Numbered from the stretch's first letter, positions 8,708-16,908 are shown. The stretch is DNA of 25,130 nt from VGPI01 sp964482845 (GCA_964482845.1 CAYZZE010000017.1:1-25130); one strand, 5' to 3'. Numbers and translations: made by a program. Notes: a model not told the origin generated them from the letters alone.

Positions 8708-8790
8708 TCCTCCCTGCTTCATAACCTTAGTATAACCTTACGACCGTAAGGTTATACTAAGGTTATACTAAGGTTATCAAGCAAGGAGGA
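8708..8790. repeat. 83-bp hairpin element, copy 1
   Basis: This is a long near-palindrome built from the 11-bp unit ATAACCTTAGT. A perfect 22-bp stem pairs 8721-8742 with 8745-8766. The right arm holds one extra 11-bp unit (8767-8777), so the arms have two and three units. Outer arms TCCTCC(C)TGCTT and AAGCAAGGAGGA pair at 11 of 13 positions. The inner 77 bp (8711-8787) are identical, in reverse complement, to 16979-17055. It lies between divergent genes. It could be a miniature mobile element or a REP-like palindrome; a simple terminator is unlikely because no T-tract follows. Confidence 0.9.
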
Positions 8791-8832
8791 CAGTCGTAAA
8801 CTCTGAGTTATTCAATGGTCTTGTCACATGAT

Positions 8833-8878
8833 CTCTTTGAAAGCGCTAATATGTCCCGTGATTTGTTCTCGTCCTCCC
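8833..8878 (+). repeat. 46-bp direct repeat, copy 2
   Basis: Second copy of the repeat at 8465-8510 (40 of 46 identical). It sits just after the hairpin element and before the methyltransferase gene. An upstream in-frame ATG at 8828 falls inside this zone, an argument against using it as the methyltransferase start. Confidence 0.8.
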
Positions 8879-8995
8879 GAAACAGGTGGTCAGCGAGACC
8901 GCTTTGGTCATGATCCGGCAGTTTTTCTTGCCACAAATGCGCCTTTCAGGAATTGGATCCATTATGCTTTACGATCAGGAAACCGGGAGATAACA

Positions 8996-9697
8996 ATGGA
9001 CATAATGCCAGCGATGGAACGCCTCAAACGTTTCTACAACCGCATCGTATTGACCAAACACACACATGAATTGAAGTATTGGAAAGAACGTTATGATTTG
9101 GAAGGCGCCACATTTGGAAATGACCTCTATGCCGAACTCATGCTCTCAATCGCCGATGAACCGGATGACGGGTTCCTGACAGGAAAAGCCATCGCCGATT
9201 TCGGTTGCGGACCGCGAGGTAGTTTGATCTGGGCAAACCAGGCAGAACTCCGTATTGGGCTGGACGTCCTTATCCCCCAATACCTCAAATGCTTCGCCAG
9301 CACGCTCAAATCACACCCGATGCTTTATATCACCTGCACCGAGGATGCCATCCCATTGCCGGACAACTATTGCGATGTTGTCTATTCCGTCAATTCCCTT
9401 GATCATGTCCGCCACCTGATGACCATGTGCCTGGAGATACGGCGTATCCTAAAGCCCGGCGGTTGGCTGATCGGCAGTTTTAATCTCAATCATACCCCTA
9501 CGACCGCCGAGCCACACCGACTGGGTGAACACACTCTGCGTAAACTGCTTTTCCGCGATTACATGATCCAACATTGGTGGATCTCCGCACCCGGTCTTCC
9601 GGATGATCTATACCGCCCTTTATTTAACCGCAGACTAATCGATCCGGCAGGTGGAGAAGCATACCTATGGGCAAGGGCACAAAAGCCCACAGAATGA
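8996..9697 (+). CDS. Class I SAM-dependent methyltransferase
   Basis: This 233-aa protein has the Rossmann methyltransferase layout: motif I AIADFGCGPRGS (about residues 65-76), acidic GLDVLIP in the second strand, EDAIPLPDNYCDVVYSVNSLDHV as the motif II/III region, and EIRRILKPGGWLIGSFN after it, all typical of Methyltransf_11 enzymes. The substrate cannot be read from the sequence. Start choice: ATG 8996 has GGGAGA about 6 nt upstream; a longer frame from 8828 begins inside a repeat and adds residues with no family resemblance. The gene stands alone, with a repeat zone before it and a decayed transposase abutting its stop codon on the other strand. Confidence 0.8.
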   Translation: MDIMPAMERLKRFYNRIVLTKHTHELKYWKERYDLEGATFGNDLYAELMLSIADEPDDGFLTGKAIADFGCGPRGSLIWANQAELRIGLDVLIPQYLKCFASTLKSHPMLYITCTEDAIPLPDNYCDVVYSVNSLDHVRHLMTMCLEIRRILKPGGWLIGSFNLNHTPTTAEPHRLGEHTLRKLLFRDYMIQHWWISAPGLPDDLYRPLFNRRLIDPAGGEAYLWARAQKPTE

Positions 9698-10002
9698 TCA
9701 GGAGTACTCTCTGTGATGCCAAAGTCACAGAAATTCATGAACAGAAGATTGGTTCTCAGATAGAACTCCATCTCAGAACCGGACGATTCATACCGGCCTT
9801 GCAGCAACATCACCCGACACATCTTCACCGGATCATGAGAATCCCTGCCTTTTACTTATGTCCGTGGGGGATCACGCGGCTCCAGGTACTTCTTCACTTT
9901 GTCCCAGTTCACCATCTCTTTGAACTCTAACAAAAAGTGTTCTATCTGGCTCAGTCTGTTCTGAATGTCGTAGTCGGTCATTGTCAACTTGTCTTGGTGC
10001 AT
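9688..10002 (-). pseudogene. IS5-type transposase relic, N-terminal part only
   Basis: Reading from ATG 10002 gives 48 residues (MTDYDIQNRLSQIEHF, then MVNWDKVKKYLEPRDPP) up to an in-frame TAA at 9858-9856. The same frame then continues as GRDSHDPVKMCRVMLLQ, EMEFYLRTNLLFMNF and ITESTPDHS. This is the N-terminal pattern of IS5-family transposases (PVKMFRxLLLQxWY, EMEFxLxDRLSFxRFLG, PDHST). The similarity stops at about 9690, next to the methyltransferase stop codon, and the catalytic DDE domain is absent. AAGACCTTTGCGC on the minus strand at about 10147-10133 could be the old terminal repeat, but its partner is missing. The element is clearly inactive. Confidence 0.8.
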
Positions 10003-10635
10003 GGCTTATTTCCTGTTCTTGGTATGATGACAATATGTGGTGCTATCTAACTTGTCATGAACTATTAACGATATTTCTATATGGTTCTGAATGAATAAAT
10101 CTCGACTCCTATCTACTTGGTTATCGACACAAGCGCAAAGGTCTTTTCTTTACTTTAATAATTAACTTACTGCAGGACTGATAGTTCCATCCGCTTTCAA
10201 ATCAGGTTGGTCTCGAGATCTTGCCGAGCACTCGGGAGCATCTCGGGACAAATGTGGGAAAAAGTCAGGTGAAGATATTGGGCGGAAAGGATGTATCAGA
10301 GCAGCCTGTATAATTGGTGACAAAGTAGATGTGATAGGGTTACGATCAGTGGATCGCCTGGTTGATCTCATGCGGTTCGATTTGTTGACGGGAATCGTCA
10401 AGTATTACCGGCAGATCTTTCCTGCCTGCGATCCTGACCATGATCTAAGATCGATTTCATCGGATCGGGCAGTTGAACCACCAGGGGAAACTTAGCCATC
10501 AGGTAAGTTTTGCCTCAAATTTCTTTGCTCTGAGGTACAAAGCTACTATCATATCAGTAGTAAAAGTTCAGGATGTTTTGGAAGCGATCCTTGAATCAGA
10601 GATCGGCTCGGACGCTTGATATCATAAGAGGAATT
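10003..10635. other. Gene-poor stretch upstream of copA
   Basis: No gene can be supported here. One plus-strand frame is open from 10166 to a TAG at 10493-10495 but lacks a normal start codon and a recognisable domain. Near copA there are two weak inverted repeats: CCTCA/TGAGG (10513-10517 and 10531-10535) and CTACT/AGTAG (10543-10547 and 10556-10560). They are candidates for a metal-responsive operator but match no known CsoR or CopY site. The bases next to the IS5 relic may include more of the old element. Confidence 0.5.
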
Positions 10636-12891
10636 ATGAAACAGACCCAAACGATCGGCATAAACGGGATGCACTGCGCATCTTGCAGCGCGCGGGTGGA
10701 AAAGTCCCTGTCCCTGATACCTGGGATGATCAAGGCACACGTAAATCTGGCATGGGAAGAAGCAAGCGTGGATTATGACGACCGCAGGATCGATCTGGAA
10801 AAGATAAAGCAGGTGATCAACGGCTTGGGTTACAGCGTGCGGGAAGACGAGATGTTGGATGGGGACGAGAGCATTCGTCAGATGCGCTCCGCCGGTCTGC
10901 GGATGTGGCTTACCTGGGCGATCACTCTGGTCATAATGGTCTTCATGTTGCCGCATATGATCCTCGGCAAGATGATCGCAGGTCATCATGTGGATATGTG
11001 GACAATGTTTTTCCTCTCTCTGGCGGCGATGCTGATCCCGGCGCAGCATGTCTTTATATCTGCCTGGCGTTCGGTGCGCAGCGGTTCGGCAAATATGGAT
11101 GTCCTGATATCATTGGGTGCGATCGCCTCGCTGATCCCGGTCCCGCTCAGTATTGCCTATCCCGAGATCCAGGGTCATGCGTTTGCCGGACTGGCGGCTA
11201 TGATCCTGGCCTTTCACCTGACGGGAAGGTATGTGGAAAGCCGGGCACGGGGCAAAGCATCGGAAGCGATCCGCAAACTGATCAATCTGGGCGCCAAGAC
11301 AGCGCTCATCATTGAGGATGGGATCGAGACGGAAGTGCCGGTGCACAAGATAAAAGCGGGAGATGTCTTTATCGTGAAGCCGGGGATGAAGATCGCCACC
11401 GACGGGATCATCGTCTCGGGAACGGCGAGTATCGATGAATCAATGGCGACGGGGGAATCGCTGCCTGTGACGCGGACGGTCAACGACAAGGTCTTGGGCG
11501 CAACGCTCAATCTGGATGGTGCGGTGCAGGTAAAGGCGACGAATGTGGGCAGCGATACTTTTTTGGCGCAGGTGATCAAACTGGTCAAACAGGCGCAACA
11601 CTCCAAAGTGCCGATCCAGGTATTGGCTGACCGGATCACCTCCGTCTTTGTGCCAGTTATTCTCGTCCTCGCCGGGCTTACCTTTGCCATTTGGATTTTG
11701 GTTCCGGAAAAGATGACAGCCGTTTCTTCGCTGATCATCCGGGTTTTGCCCTTAAATCTGCCTACTGAAGGCATAGCGGCGGCTTTTATGGCATCGATCG
11801 CCGTCCTGGTCATAGCCTGTCCCTGCGCTTTGGGTCTGGCAACACCGACCGCTTTGATGGTGGGGAGCGGAATGGGTGCCCAACGCGGCATCCTCATCCG
11901 CAATGGCGAGACCTTGCAGACGATGAAAGACGTCAAGGTGATGGTCTTTGACAAGACGGGGACGCTCACCAGCGGCAAACCGCAACTCTTGAAAACGATC
12001 ATTCTGGGGGAAAGCGAACCGCGGGTAATGGAGATAGCGGCATCCCTGGCGGCTGGATCTGAGCATCCTTTGTCGCGGGCAATACTCCAAAAAGCGCGGG
12101 AAATGGGTATCACACCTACTGCTGTCGATGACTTCAAGTCTTTTACCGGCAAAGGAGTGAGGGCTGAGATCCGGGGAATGGGATACATTTTGGGCAGCGC
12201 AGCATTTTTGGAGGATTACAGGATCGCCATAGCGCTACCGCTGGTGGAAAATCATAGCCAGGGCTATCTTTACGCTAGCCGGGTCTATCTGGCGGATAAA
12301 CACAAGGTCTTGGGCTTTTTCTTGATCGCCGATACCTTGAAGCCAGGTGCGATGGAAGTGGTCAATGGCTTGAAAATCAGAGGGATACGCACCGTCATGA
12401 TCAGCGGAGATAACCATCGGACAACGGAAGCGATGGCGGCTCAATGCGGGATCGATGAGGTCATTGCCGAAGTCATGCCAGCCGATAAAGCACAGCATAT
12501 AATGGACTTGCAGTCCATATACGGTTGCGTGGCAATGGTAGGTGACGGGATAAATGACGCTCCGGCACTCAAACAGGCGGATATTGGCATCGCCATGGGT
12601 CAGGGAACCGATATAGCCATCGAGACCGCTGATATCACCATTGTCCGCAGTGATCTGCATGCGCTGTTGGCGGCGGTGAATCTGTCGGTCATGACCTTTG
12701 GCAAGATCAAACAAAATCTATTCTGGGCTTTCTTTTACAACCTGGTCGCCATTCCGCTGGCAGTTTTTGGACTTTTGCATCCGGTGATCGCAGAGATCGC
12801 CATGGCAACGAGTTCGATCACTGTGGTCACGAATGCCAATCTGCTCAAGCGCAAAGGGAAAATGCTTGACGTCAAAGGCAGGGGCATATAA
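10636..12891 (+). CDS. copA: Copper-exporting P1B-type ATPase CopA
   Basis: This inner-membrane ATPase would pump Cu+ out of the cytoplasm. It has one N-terminal heavy-metal-binding domain (GMHCASC, C14 and C17), the actuator TGES (272-275), the transport motif CPC (C395, C397), phosphorylation site DKTGT (D439), HP at 477-478, and GDGINDAP (636-643). YN at 701-702 and M723/S726/S727 in the last helices are the Cu+-specific residues of the P1B-1 group. The 751-aa length is normal. ATG 10636 is chosen because GAGG precedes it closely and the HMA domain starts right after; an in-frame ATG at 10573 has no such support. No copper chaperone or regulator gene adjoins it. The permease gene follows after 9 nt. 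Confidence 0.95.
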   Translation: MKQTQTIGINGMHCASCSARVEKSLSLIPGMIKAHVNLAWEEASVDYDDRRIDLEKIKQVINGLGYSVREDEMLDGDESIRQMRSAGLRMWLTWAITLVIMVFMLPHMILGKMIAGHHVDMWTMFFLSLAAMLIPAQHVFISAWRSVRSGSANMDVLISLGAIASLIPVPLSIAYPEIQGHAFAGLAAMILAFHLTGRYVESRARGKASEAIRKLINLGAKTALIIEDGIETEVPVHKIKAGDVFIVKPGMKIATDGIIVSGTASIDESMATGESLPVTRTVNDKVLGATLNLDGAVQVKATNVGSDTFLAQVIKLVKQAQHSKVPIQVLADRITSVFVPVILVLAGLTFAIWILVPEKMTAVSSLIIRVLPLNLPTEGIAAAFMASIAVLVIACPCALGLATPTALMVGSGMGAQRGILIRNGETLQTMKDVKVMVFDKTGTLTSGKPQLLKTIILGESEPRVMEIAASLAAGSEHPLSRAILQKAREMGITPTAVDDFKSFTGKGVRAEIRGMGYILGSAAFLEDYRIAIALPLVENHSQGYLYASRVYLADKHKVLGFFLIADTLKPGAMEVVNGLKIRGIRTVMISGDNHRTTEAMAAQCGIDEVIAEVMPADKAQHIMDLQSIYGCVAMVGDGINDAPALKQADIGIAMGQGTDIAIETADITIVRSDLHALLAAVNLSVMTFGKIKQNLFWAFFYNLVAIPLAVFGLLHPVIAEIAMATSSITVVTNANLLKRKGKMLDVKGRGI

Positions 12892-12900
12892 TAACGCCCC

Positions 12901-13881
12901 ATGCGATTGATCAAGATAAGTGCTTTGGAATATTTGCTTTGGCTGTACATCACCGCCTGCGTGGCGTGGATGGCGGCAAGGCATTGGGAACTGATCGTTC
13001 CCGGGATCTTTATCCTGCTTCTTCCGCTTGTGCCCGCCGGGATCCTTGCCGTGATCCCCGGCTCGCTTGGTAAGAGGGTATTAGGCAAAAACGAGGACTT
13101 TCAGAACCCGGGATTCAGGACCTGGCATGCCGAGATGTGGCTGGGCATCATCGTCAGTTTCGTGATGGGCTGGATGATCGTGGAGATCAAGCCGGTGGCG
13201 TTTTTTACGCAGTTCACCAATGCCTCAGGTATCATCAACGGTATCTTCAGCCCCAAAACGGCAGACCTGGTACCGATGCTTTATGCACTGGTCGAGACAA
13301 TCTATCTGGCGTTGATGGCGACGGTATTGGCGATCCCCTTCGCTTTCTTCATCAGTTTCTTTGCCGCCAAAAATTTGATGTCCGGCTCATGGCTGAGCAA
13401 ACTGGTCTATATCCTGATCAGGACGGTCGCTACGGTCTTTCGCTCGATCGAGGCGATTGTCTGGGCGATCATCTTTTGCGTGTGGGTGGGTATCGGACCC
13501 TTTGCGGGGATGCTGGCACTTTGGATCCATTCCATCGCCTCATTGATCAAATTGTATTCGGAACAGATCGAAAACATCGATCACGGAGCGGTGGAAGCGA
13601 TCAAAGCGACCGGCGCCCACACTCTGCAGGTCTGGCGCTATGCCGTCGTTCCACAGATCCTGGCGCCCTTTTTGGCATTCACCATCTACCGCTGGGATAT
13701 CAATATCAGGATGGCGACGATCGTCGGATTCGTTGGCGGGGGAGGGATCGGTCTGGCACTTTATCAACAGCAGCAGATGCTTGCCTGGCGTTCGGTGGGG
13801 CTGATCATGTGGCTCATTGCGCTGGTCGTTTGGGTGATGGACATGATCTCCGGATATATCCGCAATAAACTGGTGACCTGA
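12901..13881 (+). CDS. PhnE-like ABC transporter permease (orphan)
   Basis: This is a 326-aa inner-membrane permease of the phosphonate (PhnE) type. Hydrophobic segments lie at about 11-27, 31-52, 79-98, 130-155, 167-200 and 300-316. The EAA loop that contacts the ATPase is VEAIKATGAHTLQVWRYAVV (about 231-250), followed by the PhnE-like NIRMATIVGFVGGGGIG. About 90 extra N-terminal residues carry two added membrane segments. No ATPase (PhnC) or binding protein (PhnD) gene is in the window, so its substrate is unknown; phosphonate, phosphite or another small solute are all possible. It starts 9 nt after copA with no good Shine-Dalgarno, suggesting translational coupling, and is followed by nucleoside-salvage genes. 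Confidence 0.85.
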   Translation: MRLIKISALEYLLWLYITACVAWMAARHWELIVPGIFILLLPLVPAGILAVIPGSLGKRVLGKNEDFQNPGFRTWHAEMWLGIIVSFVMGWMIVEIKPVAFFTQFTNASGIINGIFSPKTADLVPMLYALVETIYLALMATVLAIPFAFFISFFAAKNLMSGSWLSKLVYILIRTVATVFRSIEAIVWAIIFCVWVGIGPFAGMLALWIHSIASLIKLYSEQIENIDHGAVEAIKATGAHTLQVWRYAVVPQILAPFLAFTIYRWDINIRMATIVGFVGGGGIGLALYQQQQMLAWRSVGLIMWLIALVVWVMDMISGYIRNKLVT

Positions 13882-13937
13882 GGGATGTGATGAGCGATGC
13901 AGAATGTGATATGTATGATCAAGTTTGAGGTATGGCG

Positions 13938-15251
13938 ATGAATATCAATCCCGTGGAAGTTATCCTGGCAAAAAGGAACGGCGATCAGATCGACCCTGGC
14001 ACCTTGAGCAGTTTCATAAAAGGTTATCTGGATGGCTCCATTCCGGAATATCAGATGTCGGCGTTGCTCATGGCAATATACTTTGAAGGCATGAGCACCG
14101 GCGAGATCCAGGCACTTACGCAGTGTTATATCGACTCCGGTCAAAGGATCGGCTTTGCCGCTCATCTGCCCACGGCAGATAAACATTCCACCGGTGGTGT
14201 GGGCGATAAGATCAGTTTGATGCTGGCACCGATCGCCGCCGCCTGTGGACTTTATGTGCCGATGATCTCTGGTCGTGGCTTGGGTCATACCGGCGGAACT
14301 TTGGACAAACTGGAATCCATCCCTGGACTGAGGACGACGTTTGATACCGATGGCTTCAAGCACCTGGTGGAAAAGCACGGACTGGCGATGGTGGGACAAT
14401 CCGATACGCTGGTTCCGGCGGATAAAATGATCTATGCCCTCAGGGATGTGACGGCAACGGTGGAAAGCGTGGGACTGATCACCGCCAGTATCATGAGCAA
14501 GAAGATCGCCGAGGGAGCGCGAAGTTTGGTGATCGACCTCAAGGTGGGCAGTGGCGCTTTCATGCCTGATCTGGCGCGTGCCGATGCCCTGGCGGAATCC
14601 TTGATCAATACCGGCGCTGGCTTTGGACAGAAGGTAAGCGTTGTCTTCAGCAATATGAATTCGCCTTTGGGCGAGTATGTCGGCAATGCACTGGAAGTGA
14701 TCGAGGCGATTGAATATCTAAAGGGCAATACCTATACGGATACAGAAGAGATCACGAACGCTCTGGTGATTCAGATGCTGCTCAATGCCGGACGGGCAAC
14801 CGATCAGGCGCAAGCAAAGGACATGATCGATAATGCCCTGCATAGCGGCAATGCGCTCCAGAAATTTGAGGAGATGATCGTCGCTCAAGGCGGCGAACCG
14901 CGCGTAATCGAGGATTATTCCCTATTTGCCCAAGCCAGATATCGGATCCCGATCCTACCCGGGCAGGATGGCTGGATCCATCACATCGATTCCAGGCGCA
15001 TCGGCTACGCTCTGATCCAAGTAAATGCAGGCAGGAAGAAGGTCTCCGATGTCATTGAATATGGTAGCGGAGCGCGGCTTGTGGCCAAGATCGGTGACAA
15101 GGTATCATCAGCCGGATCGATTGGTTATGTCTGCGCCAATGACGAGGCGATGGCAAACAGAGTAAGCCGGCTGATTGCCAAAGCGTATCATATTGAGCCA
15201 GAACCCAGTGCCAAGCAAGCGCTCATCCTCAAGACAAGGACTTGCCAATGA
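13938..15251 (+). CDS. Thymidine / pyrimidine-nucleoside phosphorylase
   Basis: This cytosolic enzyme splits thymidine, deoxyuridine or uridine with phosphate, releasing the base and a pentose 1-phosphate. The phosphate site DKHSTGGVGDK (about 81-91) and the family signature SGRGLGHTGGTLDKLES (about 111-127) are intact, as is the C-terminal domain with RIGYALIQVNAGRKK. It is 437 aa, close to DeoA and Pdp. ATG 13938 is preferred since GAGG lies 7 nt upstream; ATG 13932 is only 1 nt from it. It follows the permease by about 55 nt and its stop overlaps the uridine kinase start as ATGA, so the pair forms a nucleoside-salvage unit. Thymidine versus general pyrimidine specificity cannot be settled. 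Confidence 0.93.
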   Translation: MNINPVEVILAKRNGDQIDPGTLSSFIKGYLDGSIPEYQMSALLMAIYFEGMSTGEIQALTQCYIDSGQRIGFAAHLPTADKHSTGGVGDKISLMLAPIAAACGLYVPMISGRGLGHTGGTLDKLESIPGLRTTFDTDGFKHLVEKHGLAMVGQSDTLVPADKMIYALRDVTATVESVGLITASIMSKKIAEGARSLVIDLKVGSGAFMPDLARADALAESLINTGAGFGQKVSVVFSNMNSPLGEYVGNALEVIEAIEYLKGNTYTDTEEITNALVIQMLLNAGRATDQAQAKDMIDNALHSGNALQKFEEMIVAQGGEPRVIEDYSLFAQARYRIPILPGQDGWIHHIDSRRIGYALIQVNAGRKKVSDVIEYGSGARLVAKIGDKVSSAGSIGYVCANDEAMANRVSRLIAKAYHIEPEPSAKQALILKTRTCQ

Positions 15252-15889
15252 TCGGGATGAATGGCAAAAAAGCACGGCTTATCCTCATCAGCGGCGGCAC
15301 TTGCTCCGGCAAGACCACGATGGCAAAAGCGATAGGCAAACGACTCAGTGATCTGAAAACGGTGATCGTCTCGCATGACAATTATTACCAGGATCTGTCG
15401 CATGTCCCGCACGAAGAGGTGATGAGGGTCAATTTTGACCATCCCAAAGCCATCGACCACGAGTATCTGATCAGAGACATGATCCAAATGCTTGCCGGCG
15501 ATGCGGTCACCATCCCGGACTATGACTTTGTCACCCATAAACGCATGGAGGGCACCACCTGTATCGCCGATGCGGAAGTGGTGATCCTGGAAGGGATTTT
15601 TGCGCTGTATTATCAGGAGTTGCTGGCTCTGGCCGATCTCAAGATCTTTGTGGATACCGATGCCGATCTGCGTTTGGTGCGTCGCATCTATCGGGATATT
15701 GCCGATCGGGGATTTGTCTTGGAACGGGTGATCGATCAGTATCTGGATACGGTAAAACCCTCGCATGACGCATTTATCGAACCCACCAAGAAAAACGCCG
15801 ATATCATCATCCCCGGCGAAAAAGAATTTGAGAATGTCCTCTATATGCTCAATGGCTACTTGCTTTATGACCTGATCCGGGGGAAGTGA
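15248..15889 (+). CDS. udk: Uridine kinase family protein
   Basis: This 213-aa P-loop kinase would phosphorylate uridine (and possibly cytidine) to UMP. The P-loop is GGTCSGKT (16-23); SHDNYYQDLS, NFDHPKAIDHEYL, and VVILEGIFALYYQEL follow the uridine-kinase/PRK pattern, as do the lid arginines in RLVRRIYRDIADRG and the QYLDTVKPSHDAFIEPTKKNADIIIPG tail. The ATG at 15248 overlaps the phosphorylase stop as ATGA and has AAGGA 7 nt upstream; a TTG two codons earlier is unlikely. Next to a nucleoside phosphorylase it completes pyrimidine salvage. No terminator is obvious downstream; the dispersed repeat begins 36 nt after the stop. Confidence 0.92.
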   Translation: MIGMNGKKARLILISGGTCSGKTTMAKAIGKRLSDLKTVIVSHDNYYQDLSHVPHEEVMRVNFDHPKAIDHEYLIRDMIQMLAGDAVTIPDYDFVTHKRMEGTTCIADAEVVILEGIFALYYQELLALADLKIFVDTDADLRLVRRIYRDIADRGFVLERVIDQYLDTVKPSHDAFIEPTKKNADIIIPGEKEFENVLYMLNGYLLYDLIRGK

Positions 15890-15925
15890 TCTTTTTCGCT
15901 TGATGGCGCCTGAGGATGCATACAA

Positions 15926-16030
15926 GAGCGTTGTACACACCGGAATCACCATATACCGGCAACGCAAAAAAAGAAATATCGACCCTCATTCCAAAGCAGA
16001 TTCTAATGACAACGGATTTTATCTGACAAA
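15926..16030 (+). repeat. Dispersed intergenic repeat, copy B
   Basis: Diverged copy of the repeat at 8516. Its head has the longest stem: GCGTTG (15928-15933) with CAACGC (15960-15965), enclosing two CCGG blocks that can pair. The A-rich run, ATCGACCCTCATT block and tail ATCTGACAAA follow in the same order. It lies just downstream of the uridine kinase gene. Confidence 0.75.
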
Positions 16031-16059
16031 GAGCGTGGCACATATCGGGATCACCTGAC
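16031..16059 (+). repeat. Dispersed repeat, tandem head fragment
   Basis: Directly after the CTGACAAA tail of copy B, the sequence GAGCGTGGCACA and GGGATCACC repeats the head of the family (compare GAGCGTTGCAC and GGAATCACC at 8516). It then diverges. This suggests the repeat can occur in tandem with a period of about 105 bp. Confidence 0.55.
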
Positions 16060-16235
16060 TAATATTTCCCACACCTAAGTGCTTGAAAGATAAAGCATCG
16101 CTTTGCAGGGAACGGTGCGTATATCATTACGCAGCTTTGCGATACCCTTTAAACGCGGACATGGACATATCCATTTCTTCAATATTGTCTTCGCACCAGA
16201 GCCTGTTCATGAACTTCCGCAAAACTGAGTCATCG

Positions 16236-16673
16236 TCATTCAGAAGTGAGCAACGTATTTGTCGCCAAGAAATAAGGCATACTGAAGCAGGCGTTTCGCA
16301 TTGTTGATGAAGACCACTGAGCAGAAGATATCTTACCCTTTGGTGTTGGACAGAGCCTGGCGAACGGTGAAGAAATACGATAGAGAAGGTTTCTCCAGTT
16401 ATAGAATTCGTTATTCAACATGCTGTTGATAGGGCTCTTGAATCTTGTAGCCTGAAGGCTGGCTATCCCAGAGAACGGAGAACGTGACCCTTGAAGCATA
16501 ATCACAAACATCAGATGCGGCATGTACACAATGGGATGCTCCTTCTCCTTGCCTATTCCGCAATGCCGCAGAATACTCATTAGTTTGAATCGTTTAAACA
16601 GAAATTGGGCATTGCTCTCAATAAGATTTGAAGTTTTGACTTGACTGATTTGGGCTATTCTCAGAAAATCCAT
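16236..16673 (-). pseudogene. IS4-type transposase relic, N-terminal part
   Basis: The minus-strand frame encodes 145 residues. The first 100 resemble the N-terminal region of an IS4-family transposase: FLFKRFKLMSILRHCGIGKEKE, a hydrophobic stretch, then INSMLNNEFYNWRNLLYRISS, which lines up with the family pattern of a short helix followed by YNWRRFLLLLSS. The catalytic aspartate/glutamate region is missing, and after about PTPKGK the sequence no longer looks like a transposase, so a frameshift or deletion is likely. It lies between the udk-side and hairpin-side repeats. Assignment rests on remembered family patterns and could be checked by a profile search. Confidence 0.6.
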
Positions 16674-16685
16674 CTTATCACCTCG

Positions 16686-16721
16686 TTATTGTTAGTTGTG
16701 CATATGCATACGCAACAATAA
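16686..16721. repeat. 36-bp nested palindrome
   Basis: TTATTGTT (16686-16693) and AACAATAA (16714-16721) are perfect 8-bp inverted arms around a perfect 10-bp palindrome TGCATATGCA (16699-16708); both share one centre. It lies 12 bp upstream of the IS4-type relic's start codon. It could be an old operator, an IS end or a protein-binding palindrome. Confidence 0.6.
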
Positions 16722-16802
16722 TATACGGGGTGATTTTGCCAAGAAGTGCTTTTTGCTATTTTACTGCCTCTCAATCACTTGAACTGCAGGGAGAGATTAG
16801 TA

Positions 16803-16908
16803 AAGAAATTTCATCTCTCATAACAGCGCCATCAGATGTCAGACTCTGTCTGACAAATAGTTAGTTTATTACCGTGAGAACGACACCTCAAATTATTCAA
16901 CGGTCTTT
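16803..16908 (+). repeat. Dispersed intergenic repeat, copy D (headless)
   Basis: The stretch AAGAAATTTCATCTCTCAT, then a tail GTCTGACAAA, matches the second half of copies A and B. The following TAGTTAGTTTATTACCGTGAG resembles the 30 bp after copy A. It ends in AAATTATTCAACGGTCTTT, similar to AGTTATTCAATGGTCTT at 8805. The stem-forming head is absent. No gene is seen between 16674 and 17169. Confidence 0.5.

Noticed and set aside
8708..8790. Hairpin as an ordinary rho-independent terminator
   Set aside because: It is AT-rich in the stem, has no following T-tract, lies between divergent genes and recurs as an exact copy elsewhere.
10162..10401. Minus-strand 79-aa reading frame
   Set aside because: Low-complexity composition and no supporting start signal or domain.
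10166..10495. Plus-strand open frame of about 110 codons between the IS5 relic and copA
   Set aside because: It lacks an ATG until late in the frame, has no ribosome-binding site and no recognisable motif; probably chance or decayed sequence.
16083..16307. Possible 74-aa plus-strand gene after udk
   Set aside because: No family resemblance, poor start context, and it overlaps the opposite-strand transposase relic.
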